DNA of 64,000 bases from an uncultured Stenotrophomonas sp. (GTDB taxonomy: Bacteria; Pseudomonadota; Gammaproteobacteria; Xanthomonadales; Xanthomonadaceae). Positions within the stretch are counted from its first letter, which is position 1, and every line of letters starts with the position of its first letter. The notes under the pieces were generated by a model, which did not search any database, was not told the origin of the DNA, and saw nothing but the letters and a program-made list of their open reading frames with translations. Where the stretch lies: positions 62,001-126,000 of the forward strand of contig CAJYNG010000025.1 of NCBI GenBank assembly GCA_913775725.1. Reading direction: 5' to 3'. Below are positions 8,698 to 17,563 of this stretch, one piece after another. Made by a program: the position numbers and the translations under genes.

Positions 8698-11032
8698 GGG
8701 GTGACGGTCGGAACAACGGCGAGATCAGCCAGACCAGGCCGATGCCGAACAGCAGCGTGAGGCCGAAGGCGCGCAGCGCCGGGGTCTGCGACAGCCCCAG
8801 AAGGCCAAACGACAGCCAGGTGCTGGCCGCGCCCACGCACACCGCCAGCCATGCGCTGGCATCGCCGCGGTGCTCGATCAGGAAGATGCCGTAGTCGATG
8901 CCCATGCCGAGCAGCAGCATCAGCGCCAGTACGTTGAACAGCTGCAGCGGCTGGCCGAACAGGCCCAGCAAACCCAGGGTCAGCGCACCGGCAATGAGCG
9001 TCGGCGCGAATACTCGCCAGGCCTGGCGGCGGTAGCGCAGCCACAGCGCGCCGAACACCAGCACGATACCGACCAGCAGCAGCCCACCCATCAGCTTGCG
9101 GTAGTGGCCCAGCAGCTGCGAGAAATCGGCGGTGCGGTCGACCCAGCGCACGCCGGGCAGGCCCTCGGCCGCGCCCTGCAGGGTGGCCAGCGCATCGGCA
9201 CGCGACAGATCATCGACCATCACCACGCTGATCATCTGCCCGCCCACATCGCCCACCCACAGGTGGCGGAACGGCTGCGAGGCCGGCGACGCCAGGAAGG
9301 CTTCGGCGGTGAGCGGTGCGTTCGCGAACTGCGGTCGCTGCAGCGGTTCACCGACCGCCTCCGACACGGCCGACAGCACACCCGGTTCCACCTTCGCGGT
9401 CAGCGCGGCATCGGCCTGCTGGCGCGATGGCGACGGCAGCCAATCGCTGATCGCGCGGTAGCCACCAATGCGTTTGTCGTTGGCCAATACACGCAGGCGC
9501 CCGGTCAGTGCTTCCTCACGCTGCAGCAGCTGCGCGGCATCCGCCCCCTGCACCAGGTAGAACTGCGCCGGGCTGGGCATGCCCAGCAGCTGGCTGAGGC
9601 GGATCTGCTGTGCCATCAATGCCGGCGGCGAGGACTGCAGGCTGCGCAGGTCGTCGTTGCTCTGCAGGCGGGCGATGCCGATCGCAGACAGCGCCAGCGT
9701 GATCACCACGAACAGCATCACCGGACGGCGACCATGCAGACGCGGGAAGCGCTCCAGCGTGCTGCCCAGCCACTGCGAAAAACGGGTCTGGCGGATCTCA
9801 CCACCATCCAGCCACGGGAACCAGAAGATCACCGTCAGGAACGCTGCCGCCAGGCCGACCACCGAGAACAGCGCCATCTGGCGCAGGCCCGGGAACGGCG
9901 TCAGGCCAAGCGCCAGGTAGGCCAGTGCGCTGGTCAGCAGCGCCAGCCACAGGCCAGGCAGCAGGTGCCTCAGCAGCTTCCAGCGGCGATCAGCCGGTTC
10001 GGCCTGGCGCGATGCAAACCAGTGAATGCCATAGTCCTCGGCCACGCCCACCAGCGATGCGCCAAACACCAGGGTCAACACGTGCACGTTGCCGAACACC
10101 AGCACGGTCACCGCCAGCGCCACGCCACAGCCGATCAGCAGCGACGTGGCCACCAGCAGGATCGGCCGCAGCGAGCGGAACGCGAGCCACACCAGCAGCA
10201 GCACCGCCGCAAGCGAGCCCCAGCCGATGGTATTGATCTCCCGGTTGGCCTGCACCGCCGCTGCTTCGGCATGCAGCGGCACGCCCGCATGCAGGATCTC
10301 CAGATCCGGAGCAGCCGCCTTCGCCGCCTGCCCGGCACGTTCCAGCAATCCATCCAGATGGCGCTCGCCATCAAGCTTGAACGCCGAACCCGGCGTATCG
10401 AACTGCAGTGCAGCCCAGTGCCTGCCTTCGGCGTCGAGCAGGCCATCATCGCCCAGCCGCAGGCCCGAGCCCTGCGCCTGCTGCTGCCACCATTGCGGCC
10501 ACAGCGACAGCGGATCCTGCCGCCACTCGGTCAGACGTGGGGCCCCCATCGGGCCGTACAGCGCGGCCAGCGCCTGCTCGGCCAACGCGCCCGGTTCGCC
10601 GCCCTGCAGCTGCTCGCGCTGGGCCGGGGTCAGCAGGCGGTCGCGGTACGGCGCATAGAACGCGCGCGCCTCATCGAACCAGCCTTCGATCGAGCCGCTG
10701 GGTACCAGCAACGCGTGATCGGCGTCCTTGGCCATGGCCGCAGCAAACGCGGCCTGCGCGCGCTTGGCGGCGGCGCCGTCCTTGCTGCCGAGCAGCACCA
10801 CCACCTGCCGCGAACTGCCATCGGCGATGCGCCGGGTGACGTCGCTCAACAGACGGTCATGCGCGTCCTGCGGCAGCAGCGCGAGGATGTCGGTGTCGAT
10901 CCGCGTTTGCTGGCTCCACAGGTGCCACTGCTGCACGCCCAGCGCCAGCAGCAGCACCAGCCAGGCGATGCCCAGCCAATGCCACCAGCGCCGCAACCGG
11001 TCCGGTGCATTCAACGCCACGTCCTCACTCAA
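8678..11032 (-). CDS. MMPL/RND-type exporter (ApeM-position)
   Basis: About 784 residues with the two-fold RND-like layout: one N-terminal membrane helix ('WLGIAWLVLLLALGV'), a large periplasmic domain, a bundle of helices from about residue 265, a second periplasmic domain from about residue 440 and a final helix bundle from about residue 640. MMPL proteins at this place in pigment clusters are thought to move the finished aryl-polyene lipid out of the inner membrane, handing it to the LolA-like protein encoded just upstream. The frame opens with TTG at 11032, overlapping the lolA-like stop by 8 nt; an in-frame GTG at 11020 is the alternative start. Confidence 0.85.
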   Translation of the reverse strand: MSEDVALNAPDRLRRWWHWLGIAWLVLLLALGVQQWHLWSQQTRIDTDILALLPQDAHDRLLSDVTRRIADGSSRQVVVLLGSKDGAAAKRAQAAFAAAMAKDADHALLVPSGSIEGWFDEARAFYAPYRDRLLTPAQREQLQGGEPGALAEQALAALYGPMGAPRLTEWRQDPLSLWPQWWQQQAQGSGLRLGDDGLLDAEGRHWAALQFDTPGSAFKLDGERHLDGLLERAGQAAKAAAPDLEILHAGVPLHAEAAAVQANREINTIGWGSLAAVLLLVWLAFRSLRPILLVATSLLIGCGVALAVTVLVFGNVHVLTLVFGASLVGVAEDYGIHWFASRQAEPADRRWKLLRHLLPGLWLALLTSALAYLALGLTPFPGLRQMALFSVVGLAAAFLTVIFWFPWLDGGEIRQTRFSQWLGSTLERFPRLHGRRPVMLFVVITLALSAIGIARLQSNDDLRSLQSSPPALMAQQIRLSQLLGMPSPAQFYLVQGADAAQLLQREEALTGRLRVLANDKRIGGYRAISDWLPSPSRQQADAALTAKVEPGVLSAVSEAVGEPLQRPQFANAPLTAEAFLASPASQPFRHLWVGDVGGQMISVVMVDDLSRADALATLQGAAEGLPGVRWVDRTADFSQLLGHYRKLMGGLLLVGIVLVFGALWLRYRRQAWRVFAPTLIAGALTLGLLGLFGQPLQLFNVLALMLLLGMGIDYGIFLIEHRGDASAWLAVCVGAASTWLSFGLLGLSQTPALRAFGLTLLFGIGLVWLISPLFRPSPHALPPS

Positions 11033-11654
11033 AGCGGCGCGCCTCGTCTGCGCTGAGCGCGGCCGGAGCCTCGCTGAGCGCGTTGAACTGGATCAGCGTG
11101 TGGTCCTTGCTGGCCTCGACAATCTCGACCTGGCGCACGTAACGGTCGCCCTGCAGGGTCAGCGACTGGAATGCCTTGGCCAGCATCGCTGACTTCGGCG
11201 TCAGCTGCAGGCGCCAGCCCTGTCCTTCGCGGCTGACCGTCACGTTGAACGGGCCGGACAGCGCCTGCACGTCGCCACTCATCAGCGCGAACATGATCGC
11301 GTTCACCGAGCGCATCGCAGGCTGCTGCCGCGCATCGAGCTCGACGCGGGTGCTGCCGTCACGCTGGCGGCTCAGGATGCGGTCGGCAGTGACCACCACC
11401 TCGGAGGGAAACGGCTTCAGCGTGGTCCAGATCACGCCATGCTGGCGCGCAACCACGAACCGGCCCTGCGAGCGCAATGGGTTCTTGAAGCCGCTGACCT
11501 GCTTTTCCTGCGTGAACTGGCCACGCAGCACCTCCGGCCGCGCCACCGCCTGGGTGATCGCGTCGATGGCTGGATCGGCGGCCTGCACCAGCGGTGCGGC
11601 CAGCAGCAACACCGCGCACAGCAGCGCACGCGCGAAACGATTGGCTCGGTTCAT
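11025..11654 (-). CDS. LolA-like outer-membrane lipoprotein carrier (ApeL-position)
   Basis: 209 residues starting at ATG 11654 with a clear Sec signal peptide ('ALLCAVLLLAAPLVQAA', cleavage near residue 25). The mature part follows the LolA pattern: 'LRGQFTQEKQVSGFKNPL', then 'GRFVVARQHGVIW' and 'VELDARQQPAMRSV'. LolA carries acylated proteins through the periplasm; cluster-encoded relatives are presumed to carry the pigment conjugate instead. Four nucleotides overlap the upstream thioesterase stop and eight the downstream exporter start. It is a cluster-specific paralogue, not the housekeeping lolA, which is elsewhere in the genome. Confidence 0.85.
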   Translation of the reverse strand: MNRANRFARALLCAVLLLAAPLVQAADPAIDAITQAVARPEVLRGQFTQEKQVSGFKNPLRSQGRFVVARQHGVIWTTLKPFPSEVVVTADRILSRQRDGSTRVELDARQQPAMRSVNAIMFALMSGDVQALSGPFNVTVSREGQGWRLQLTPKSAMLAKAFQSLTLQGDRYVRQVEIVEASKDHTLIQFNALSEAPAALSADEARRFE

Positions 11655-12082
11655 GGCGCAGGCACTCCCAGGCGTTCCCACAGTACCGGCGGGCACTGGT
11701 ACAGCATTTCCCTGCTGGCCGCGTCCACCGCCACCTGGATGGTCATTGCGCGGGTCAGCACCTGGCCGCTCTGCGCATCGAGGATTTCATAGTCGATCTT
11801 CAGCCGGTTCTCCCATTCCACGAGGCGCGCGACGACGCGCAGCGGCTGGTTGAACAGCAGCGGGCGCACATACTTCACCCGTGCATCGACCACCGGCCAG
11901 AGGTAACCCGATTCGAGCATCTGCGGGTAGTCGTAGTTGTAACGACCCAGCAGTGCACAACGCGCGATCTCGAAGTACTTGAAGTAATGGCCATGCCAGA
12001 CCACGTTCATCGGGTCGCAGTCATGGAAGGCCGGGGCCAGCGCAACTTCGGCCACCCGTTCGATTGCTTCATTCACCGGCAT
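11651..12082 (-). CDS. Acyl-CoA/acyl-ACP thioesterase, 4HBT hotdog (ApeK-position)
   Basis: 143-residue YbgC/4-hydroxybenzoyl-CoA thioesterase-type hotdog protein. The family signature 'DCDPMNVVWHGHYFKYFEIAR' is split here as 'FHDCDPMNVVWHGHY' followed by 'FKYFEIAR', with the catalytic Asp in 'DPMNVVWHG'. It probably hydrolyses stalled or finished polyene thioesters. The start ATG at 12082 is inside the last 14 nt of the lyase gene, a typical translational-coupling overlap. The frame extends upstream to 12208, but that part is antiparallel noise within the lyase. Confidence 0.85.
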   Translation of the reverse strand: MPVNEAIERVAEVALAPAFHDCDPMNVVWHGHYFKYFEIARCALLGRYNYDYPQMLESGYLWPVVDARVKYVRPLLFNQPLRVVARLVEWENRLKIDYEILDAQSGQVLTRAMTIQVAVDAASREMLYQCPPVLWERLGVPAP

Positions 12083-13619
12083 ACAGCTCCCAACGTTGCG
12101 CGCGGATCTCCACCAGCAGGTCCCGCAGTTCGCGATCCAGCGCGCGGTCTTCTTCGACCAGGGCAATGCGCTGCCCCAGGTCGGCGTACATATCGGCCAG
12201 ACTGCCATGCAGCTGCGCGTTCAGGCCAACCCGTTCGCGCAGCGCCAGTCCCTGGCGCGCGGCAATCAGCAGTGCAGCCACAACCTGCTCGGTCAGTTCG
12301 ATCACGCGCAGGCAGTCGCGCGCGGCGATGGTGCCCATGCTGACCTTGTCCTGGTTATGGCATTCGGTGGACCGCGAGAACACGCTGGCCGGCATGGTCT
12401 GCTTCAGTGCTTCGGCAGTCCACGCCGAAACGCTGATCTGCAGTGCCTTCAGGCCATGGTTGATGGCCGCACGCGGGCCGGTGGCGGCCGACAGGTTGGC
12501 CGGCAGTCCATGGCTGTAGCGCGCATCGACCACCAGCGCCAGCTGGCGGTCGAGCAGGTCGGCAATGTTGGCCACCGTGTTCTTCAGGGTATCCATCGCC
12601 AGCGCGATGTGGCCTCCGTAGAAGTGGCCGCCGTGCAGGATGCGCTCGCCATCCGCATCGATCAGCGGATTGTCGTTGGCGCTGTTCAGTTCGGTTTCGA
12701 TCAGCTGGCGCAGGAACGGCAGGCTGTCTTCCAGCACGCCGATCACATGCGGTGCGCAGCGCAGCGAATAACGGTCCTGCAGGCGCTGTTCATTGCGCGG
12801 CGGGCGCTCGCTGTGCAGGTCGCTGCGCAGGCGCGCGGCAATGCGCATCTGGCCCGGGTGCGGTTTGGCCGCGAACAGGTCTTCGTCGAAGTGGTGCGCG
12901 TTGCCGTCGCTGGCCAGCACATTGAAGGCGGTCAGGCGCGTGGCCATGCGTGCCAGGTAGTCGGCGCGCTGCCAGGCCAGGCAGGCCAGGCCGGTCATCA
13001 CGGCGGTGCCGTTCATGATTGCCAGGCCTTCCTTCGGCCGCAGCTTCAGTGGCGCCATGCCGATCTTCGCCAGCACTTCGGCCGCCGGCTGCACGCGGCC
13101 GTCGTGCAGCACCTCGCGCTCGCCACACAGCACCGCCGCCACGTAGGAAAGCGGGGTCAGGTCACCGCTGGCACCGACCGAACCTTCGGCCGGAATCAGC
13201 GGCAGTACATCGTGCTGCAGCAGCGTAGCCAGGCCTTCCAGCAGCGGTACGCTGACACCGGACATGCCACGCACCAGCGACGCCAGGCGCGCGGCCAGCA
13301 CCGCGCGGGTCTCGACCGGGTCCAGGTAACGGCCGAGGCCGCAACCATGGTAGGTGTACAGATGATGCGGGAGCTCGGCCACCAGCGCCGGCGGGATGTT
13401 CACCGTGCACGAGTCGCCGTAGCCGGTGGTCACACCGTAGATCACGCCGTCATCGCGCAGCAGGCGGTCGAGGAAGTCGGCACCGCGCTGGATGTGCGCG
13501 CGGAACGCCGGCGCCTCGCTCAGCGCGGCTTCGCAACGGCGCCGGGCCAGGGCAACCACGTCTTCGATGGTCAAGGGTGCATCGCCAAAGCGGCACGCGG
13601 GTACGGCGTCAGTCGTCAT
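12069..13619 (-). CDS. Aromatic amino acid lyase of the HAL/PAL/TAL family
   Basis: 516 residues. The MIO prosthetic group would form from Ala150-Ser151-Gly152 in 'EGSVGASGDLTPLSY'; catalytic Tyr61 lies in 'IYGVTTGYGDS', and 'ANDNPLID' and 'GHFYGGHIALAMD' are the usual downstream motifs. The family removes ammonia from His, Tyr or Phe. The selectivity pair that is SH in histidine lyases and HL or FL in tyrosine or phenylalanine lyases reads Tyr90-His91 here, so the substrate is open. No hut genes are nearby; inside a pigment cluster it more likely makes an aryl acrylate starter (for example coumarate) than degrades histidine. Start ATG at 13619. Confidence 0.85.
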   Translation of the reverse strand: MTTDAVPACRFGDAPLTIEDVVALARRRCEAALSEAPAFRAHIQRGADFLDRLLRDDGVIYGVTTGYGDSCTVNIPPALVAELPHHLYTYHGCGLGRYLDPVETRAVLAARLASLVRGMSGVSVPLLEGLATLLQHDVLPLIPAEGSVGASGDLTPLSYVAAVLCGEREVLHDGRVQPAAEVLAKIGMAPLKLRPKEGLAIMNGTAVMTGLACLAWQRADYLARMATRLTAFNVLASDGNAHHFDEDLFAAKPHPGQMRIAARLRSDLHSERPPRNEQRLQDRYSLRCAPHVIGVLEDSLPFLRQLIETELNSANDNPLIDADGERILHGGHFYGGHIALAMDTLKNTVANIADLLDRQLALVVDARYSHGLPANLSAATGPRAAINHGLKALQISVSAWTAEALKQTMPASVFSRSTECHNQDKVSMGTIAARDCLRVIELTEQVVAALLIAARQGLALRERVGLNAQLHGSLADMYADLGQRIALVEEDRALDRELRDLLVEIRAQRWELYAGE

Positions 13620-14550
13620 GCGGAGCCTGATCCCAGAAGGGGAAGAAATTGAACCAGTCCAGCGGCGACTGGATGACCTGCTGTTCCAGCCAGCCCGCAT
13701 AGCGCTGCACCTGATTGGACAACGCCGCATCACGCGACCCGCGTGGCAGCACGATGCGATCGGCGAACGGCTCGAACACGATCCGATAGCCCTCGCCCTC
13801 ATGCAGGCAGGCCATGGTGTAGACCGGGCAGCCCAGTGCGGCGGCCAATACATACCCGCCGATGGGGAACGGCGCACGTTGCCCGAGGAAATCGGCGCTG
13901 AGGCAGCGCCCACCACCGACCGGCGTACGATCGCCGACAATGGCCACGAAACCACCGGCGGCTACTTTGTCGGCCAGCATCATCGCGGTGGCAGGCCCCA
14001 TTTCGGTGACCTGCACAAGCTCCACCGCTGCCAGCGGATCCAGTCGGCGCAGCAGGCGGTTGAAGCGCTGCGCATGCGCGGTATGCACCAGCACGGTGAT
14101 GCGCAGGCCGGGAACCCGCTCGGCCAGCACCTGGCACAGTTCCAGGCAGCCGATGTGCGCGGTGAGGATCAGCCCGCCTTCGCGCTGCGCGATCCTCTCC
14201 AGCACCGGGGTGCGATGCAGGTGGATGCGTTCGGGCGGATAGCGCCCGCCGATGGCGAGGGTCTTATCCAGCATCGTGTCGGCAAACGCGAAGAAGTGGC
14301 GCAGGCTGTCGCGCCGGGTCGGCGCGCGACCCAGCACGCCACTGTGGGCCTGCAGGCGCTGCAGATACTGCATCGAGGCCTGGCGGCCAACGCGGTTGCC
14401 CAGCCAGTGGCAGGCCACCACCGGCCACACGCACATGCGGAACGGCCAGCGCCCGAACCAGCGGTGCACCCAGTACAGGACCAGCACGCCGGCCACCGAG
14501 GTGGATTCACCAATATCGGCCCAGTGCGGGGCACCCTGCGGGGTCGCCAT
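13609..14550 (-). CDS. LpxL/HtrB-like lipid acyltransferase
   Basis: 313 residues of the lipid A biosynthesis acyltransferase superfamily. The 'LTAHIGCLELC' stretch holds the family's HxxxxE-type motif (His...Glu), followed by 'GDRTPVGGGRCLSADFLG' for substrate binding. The N-terminus has a hydrophobic membrane stretch. In E. coli-type clusters a single gene (apeJ) combines glycosyl- and acyltransferase; here the two functions are separate genes, with the glycosyltransferase ending 1 nt before this ATG (14550). It would attach an acyl chain, perhaps the aryl polyene itself, to a lipid carrier. The 3' end overlaps the lyase start by 11 nt. Confidence 0.8.
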   Translation of the reverse strand: MATPQGAPHWADIGESTSVAGVLVLYWVHRWFGRWPFRMCVWPVVACHWLGNRVGRQASMQYLQRLQAHSGVLGRAPTRRDSLRHFFAFADTMLDKTLAIGGRYPPERIHLHRTPVLERIAQREGGLILTAHIGCLELCQVLAERVPGLRITVLVHTAHAQRFNRLLRRLDPLAAVELVQVTEMGPATAMMLADKVAAGGFVAIVGDRTPVGGGRCLSADFLGQRAPFPIGGYVLAAALGCPVYTMACLHEGEGYRIVFEPFADRIVLPRGSRDAALSNQVQRYAGWLEQQVIQSPLDWFNFFPFWDQAPHDD

Positions 14551-14551
14551 T

Positions 14552-15322
14552 TCAGCACTGCCCCCGCAGGCGTCGGCGCAGCAGGCGCGGTGCGCGCCAG
14601 AGCATGCCGAAGAACAGGCGGGTGTGCATGCGGGTGATGCGCACGTTGTCGCGCCACATATCAAAGTGCGACACGCCATCGGAAGGATAGGTCACGCGCG
14701 TGGACAGGTGCTCGACCGGCACCTGCCGCCAGTACAGACGCACGATCACCTCGGTATCGAAATCCATGCGCCGGCCGATGGTCTCTTCGCCGGTCAGGCG
14801 CAGAACCGGTGGCAGCGGGTACACGCGGAAGCCGCACATGGTGTCGCGCAGGTGCAGCGACAGCGTATTGATCCAGACCCAGATGTGGGTGGCGTAGCGG
14901 CCATACAGGCGTGCCTTCGGTACGCTGGCATCGTAGGCCGGGATACCACAGATCACCGCATCCGGATGGGCACGCGATGCCTCGATGAAACGTGGCAGGT
15001 CGCCGGTATCGTGCTGGCCGTCGGCATCGATCTGCAGCACGTGGCTGTAGCCACGCGCGTGGGCCTCGGCGAAGCCGGCCAGCATCGCCCCGCCCTTGCC
15101 CTGGTTGATGTCCAGGCGCAGCAGGTCGACGCCCTGGCGCTGCGCCAGCGAACGCAGCACGGCCGCACATGCGTCATGTGAGCCGTCGTCCACCAGCAGG
15201 CATGGAAGGCCGGAAGCCAGCACGCCGTCGACTACCGCCGCGATCGCATGTTCGTGGTCGTAGACAGGAATCACCACCAATGGCGCGAACGCGGCACTGG
15301 CACTGGAGGGATCAATCCGCAT
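14552..15322 (-). CDS. Family 2 glycosyltransferase of the pigment cluster
   Basis: 256 residues with a GT-A fold: 'VVIPVYDHEHAIAAVVDG' at the N-terminus, 'LLVDDGSHD' and the metal-binding 'QIDADGQHD' (DxD-like), then 'DTMCGFRVYP'. It is most like dolichyl-phosphate-type transferases and would place a sugar on the lipid core of the pigment. The ATG at 15322 (MRIDPSS) overlaps the AMP-ligase gene by 11 nt. It forms a unit with the following acyltransferase. Confidence 0.83.
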   Translation of the reverse strand: MRIDPSSASAAFAPLVVIPVYDHEHAIAAVVDGVLASGLPCLLVDDGSHDACAAVLRSLAQRQGVDLLRLDINQGKGGAMLAGFAEAHARGYSHVLQIDADGQHDTGDLPRFIEASRAHPDAVICGIPAYDASVPKARLYGRYATHIWVWINTLSLHLRDTMCGFRVYPLPPVLRLTGEETIGRRMDFDTEVIVRLYWRQVPVEHLSTRVTYPSDGVSHFDMWRDNVRITRMHTRLFFGMLWRAPRLLRRRLRGQC

Positions 15323-16997
15323 CGGCGAACACCACTTTTCCGCTGGAGTGCATCCCATGGCTGGAGGTATAGCGGAAGCCCAGCACGCCACGCGCGGCAT
15401 CCCAGTCCAGCTGCAGGGTCAGCACGTCGCCCGGCCGCGCGACGTGCTGGAACTTCACCGCGTCCATGCGCAGGAAACCCGCCGGCATCGCGAACGCCTG
15501 GCGGCCGAAACGCACCGCCCAGTCCAGCTGGGCCACACCGGGCAGGATTGCTGCCTGCGGGAAGTGGCCCTGGAATGGCCGCAGCGCCGGGTCGAGGGTC
15601 ATGCGCAATGTCGCGCTGGACGTATCGCGGTGATCCCACAGCGGTACCGGCATCGGCGGCTGGAACAGTCCCGCCAGCGCCGACTGGGTGACCTTGCCCT
15701 GCGCATTGAATGGCAGCGACTGAACCAGTCGCCAGCGACGTGGACGGGTCACTGCGTCGTGGCTGTGGGCCAGCCGCGCGCCCAGGCGCTGGCCGAGTGC
15801 ACGACGCGCCTCGTCACCCCCGTCCAGCAACGCGGGATCTGCCGGCACCACCACCGCTGCAAGCTGCTCGCGTTGGCCCGGCAGCACCAGCACGCGTGCC
15901 TCCTCCACTTCGGTGTCTTCGCGCAGCGCACGTTCCAGCGCATCCAGCGAGACACGCCGCTCTTCAATCTTGACGATGCGATCGGTTCGGCCCAGCAGGC
16001 GGAAACACCCGTCGGCCAGCGCTTCGACGCGGTCCTGGGTGCGCCACCATCCGGCGTTCTCCAGGTGTGACGACGCCACGGCCAGGCATCCCTCCTCGAT
16101 CCGCCACTGCACGCCCGGCAGCGGCTGCCACGGCGGCAGGTCGGTTTCCCAGCGACGCCAGGCGATGCCGCCGGTCTCGCTGCTGCCGTACACCTCGGTG
16201 GGAGCCACGCCCAACCACTGCCGCACCTGCCGCGCCGCTTCTTCAGGCAGCGGGCCGCCGGAGGAGAACACTGCGCGCAGACGGCCATGCAGGCTGAACC
16301 AATCCAGCTGTTCGGGCAGGCGCTTGAGGTGGGCCGGGGTGGCCACCAGCACCGTATCGGTACCGGACAGCGCCGCCACCAGATCTTCATGGAAGAACCG
16401 GCGCGGATGAATCAGGCGACCGGCGGCCAGCGGCCACAGCACGCGGAACAGCAGCCCGTAGATGTGCTGGTGCGAAACCGTGCCATGCACCTCCACCCCT
16501 TCCAGCTGCACTCCGAACGCAGCCTGCAGCGCGTCAACTTCGCGCGCCAGCTGGTCCAGGCGCTTATTGATCGCGCTGGGTTGGCCGGTGCTGCCAGAGG
16601 TGAACACGCACAGCTCGCAGGCGCGCTCGTCCAGCATCCGCAACGCACCGTCCACCTCTGCATCCACCGCCGCCAGCGGGCGGTAGTCGGCGGAGACATC
16701 GCCAGCAAAACCACTCACCTGTGACTGCAGGGCCTGCAGCGTGGCCGGCAGGTTGTCGGCAGCCAGAAACACCCGCTTGCCGGCATGCCAGGCGCCGTAT
16801 AGCGCTGCGGCGAAGGCCACGGCATCGTCGAAGTACAGGGCCCAGTCGCGCCCCTCGGCAGCGGCAAAGGCCGAGTGCCACGCCAGCACGCGCCGATGGA
16901 ACCCGGCGTGATCGAGCAGCACACCGTCGCAGACGCCAACCGGGCGTTGCGGCCGCGCATCCAGCAGCAGCCGATCCAGGGCAATCCACTCAGCCAT
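15312..16997 (-). CDS. AMP-dependent acyl ligase fused to a hotdog dehydratase (ApeH-ApeI type)
   Basis: 561 residues. Residues about 1-450 are an ANL-superfamily ligase: P-loop 'FTSGSTGQPSAINK', 'YGSSETGGIAWR', the hinge 'GRTDRIVKIEERR' and the A10 lysine region 'PFNAQGKVTQ'. It would activate the aromatic starter acid and load it on an ACP. Residues about 460-561 are a second, FabZ/ApeI-like hotdog domain with 'FQGHFPQAAILPGVAQLDW', where His of 'GHFP' should be catalytic. In Enterobacteria these are two genes (apeH, apeI), so the fusion ties starter loading to dehydration. Start ATG at 16997; the stop region overlaps the glycosyltransferase start. Confidence 0.85.
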   Translation of the reverse strand: MAEWIALDRLLLDARPQRPVGVCDGVLLDHAGFHRRVLAWHSAFAAAEGRDWALYFDDAVAFAAALYGAWHAGKRVFLAADNLPATLQALQSQVSGFAGDVSADYRPLAAVDAEVDGALRMLDERACELCVFTSGSTGQPSAINKRLDQLAREVDALQAAFGVQLEGVEVHGTVSHQHIYGLLFRVLWPLAAGRLIHPRRFFHEDLVAALSGTDTVLVATPAHLKRLPEQLDWFSLHGRLRAVFSSGGPLPEEAARQVRQWLGVAPTEVYGSSETGGIAWRRWETDLPPWQPLPGVQWRIEEGCLAVASSHLENAGWWRTQDRVEALADGCFRLLGRTDRIVKIEERRVSLDALERALREDTEVEEARVLVLPGQREQLAAVVVPADPALLDGGDEARRALGQRLGARLAHSHDAVTRPRRWRLVQSLPFNAQGKVTQSALAGLFQPPMPVPLWDHRDTSSATLRMTLDPALRPFQGHFPQAAILPGVAQLDWAVRFGRQAFAMPAGFLRMDAVKFQHVARPGDVLTLQLDWDAARGVLGFRYTSSHGMHSSGKVVFADAD

Positions 16998-17541
16998 GCG
17001 TATGCACCGCCCTGACCCGTTGCCGCACCAGCCACTCACCCGCAAACAGGATTCCCATCAACACGTACGCCAGCAAACCGTTGTAGAGCATCCAGACCCG
17101 GTCCGACGCATACAGCGCGGTCAGCAGGGCCAGGCTGCCGTTGAAGACAAAGAAGCCGCACCACACCTGGGTGACGCGACGGGTATAAGGCACCGCCGAT
17201 GCAGGCAGGTCCGGCTCCTGCATCCGGGCCAGGCGCTCGACCACGGGAGGACCGAATCGAAGGCTGCCGGCAAACACGACCAGCATTACGGCATTGACCA
17301 GCGCCGGGTACAGCTTCAATGGCAACGCCTGGTTGAGTACCGTCGCCAGCACCGCGAGCAGGCCGGCACCCGCTGCCGCGCCCCACCACACCGGTTGCCG
17401 CGTGCCCAGTGCCCGCAGCAGGGCCAGCGCGAACAGCAGCAGCGACGACCAGCGCGGCTCGAAACGGCCCATCGCCAGATAGACCAGCAGCGGATAGGCC
17501 AACGAGATCGCAGCCACCGCCACCGTGCGTGCGCGTGCCAT
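16990..17541 (-). CDS. Pigment-cluster integral membrane protein (COG4648-like, ApeG-position)
   Basis: 183 residues with about five membrane helices ('ISLAYPLLVYLAMG', 'SLLLFALALLRAL', 'AAGAGLLAVLATVLN', 'LVNAVMLVVFAGSL', 'WMLYNGLLAYVLMGILFAGEW' region). The pattern and position between the ACPs and the ligase match the COG4648 membrane protein always present in aryl-polyene clusters. Its role is unproven; anchoring the synthase at the inner membrane or moving intermediates are both possible. Start ATG at 17541 and an 8-nt overlap with the ligase gene. Confidence 0.78.
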   Translation of the reverse strand: MARARTVAVAAISLAYPLLVYLAMGRFEPRWSSLLLFALALLRALGTRQPVWWGAAAGAGLLAVLATVLNQALPLKLYPALVNAVMLVVFAGSLRFGPPVVERLARMQEPDLPASAVPYTRRVTQVWCGFFVFNGSLALLTALYASDRVWMLYNGLLAYVLMGILFAGEWLVRQRVRAVHTHG

Positions 17542-17563
17542 GGGAACGGCGCCCGCGCTGCGG

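Noticed and set aside
8870..11056. 728-residue plus-strand ORF
   Set aside because: Antisense to the MMPL exporter; Gln/Arg-rich with no domain.
11025..11654. Housekeeping lolA
   Set aside because: It overlaps pigment genes on both sides and is a divergent, cluster-specific form.
12069..13619. Histidine utilisation gene hutH
   Set aside because: The MIO family is right, but no hutU, hutI or hutG is nearby; the gene is locked in the pigment cluster by overlaps on both sides.
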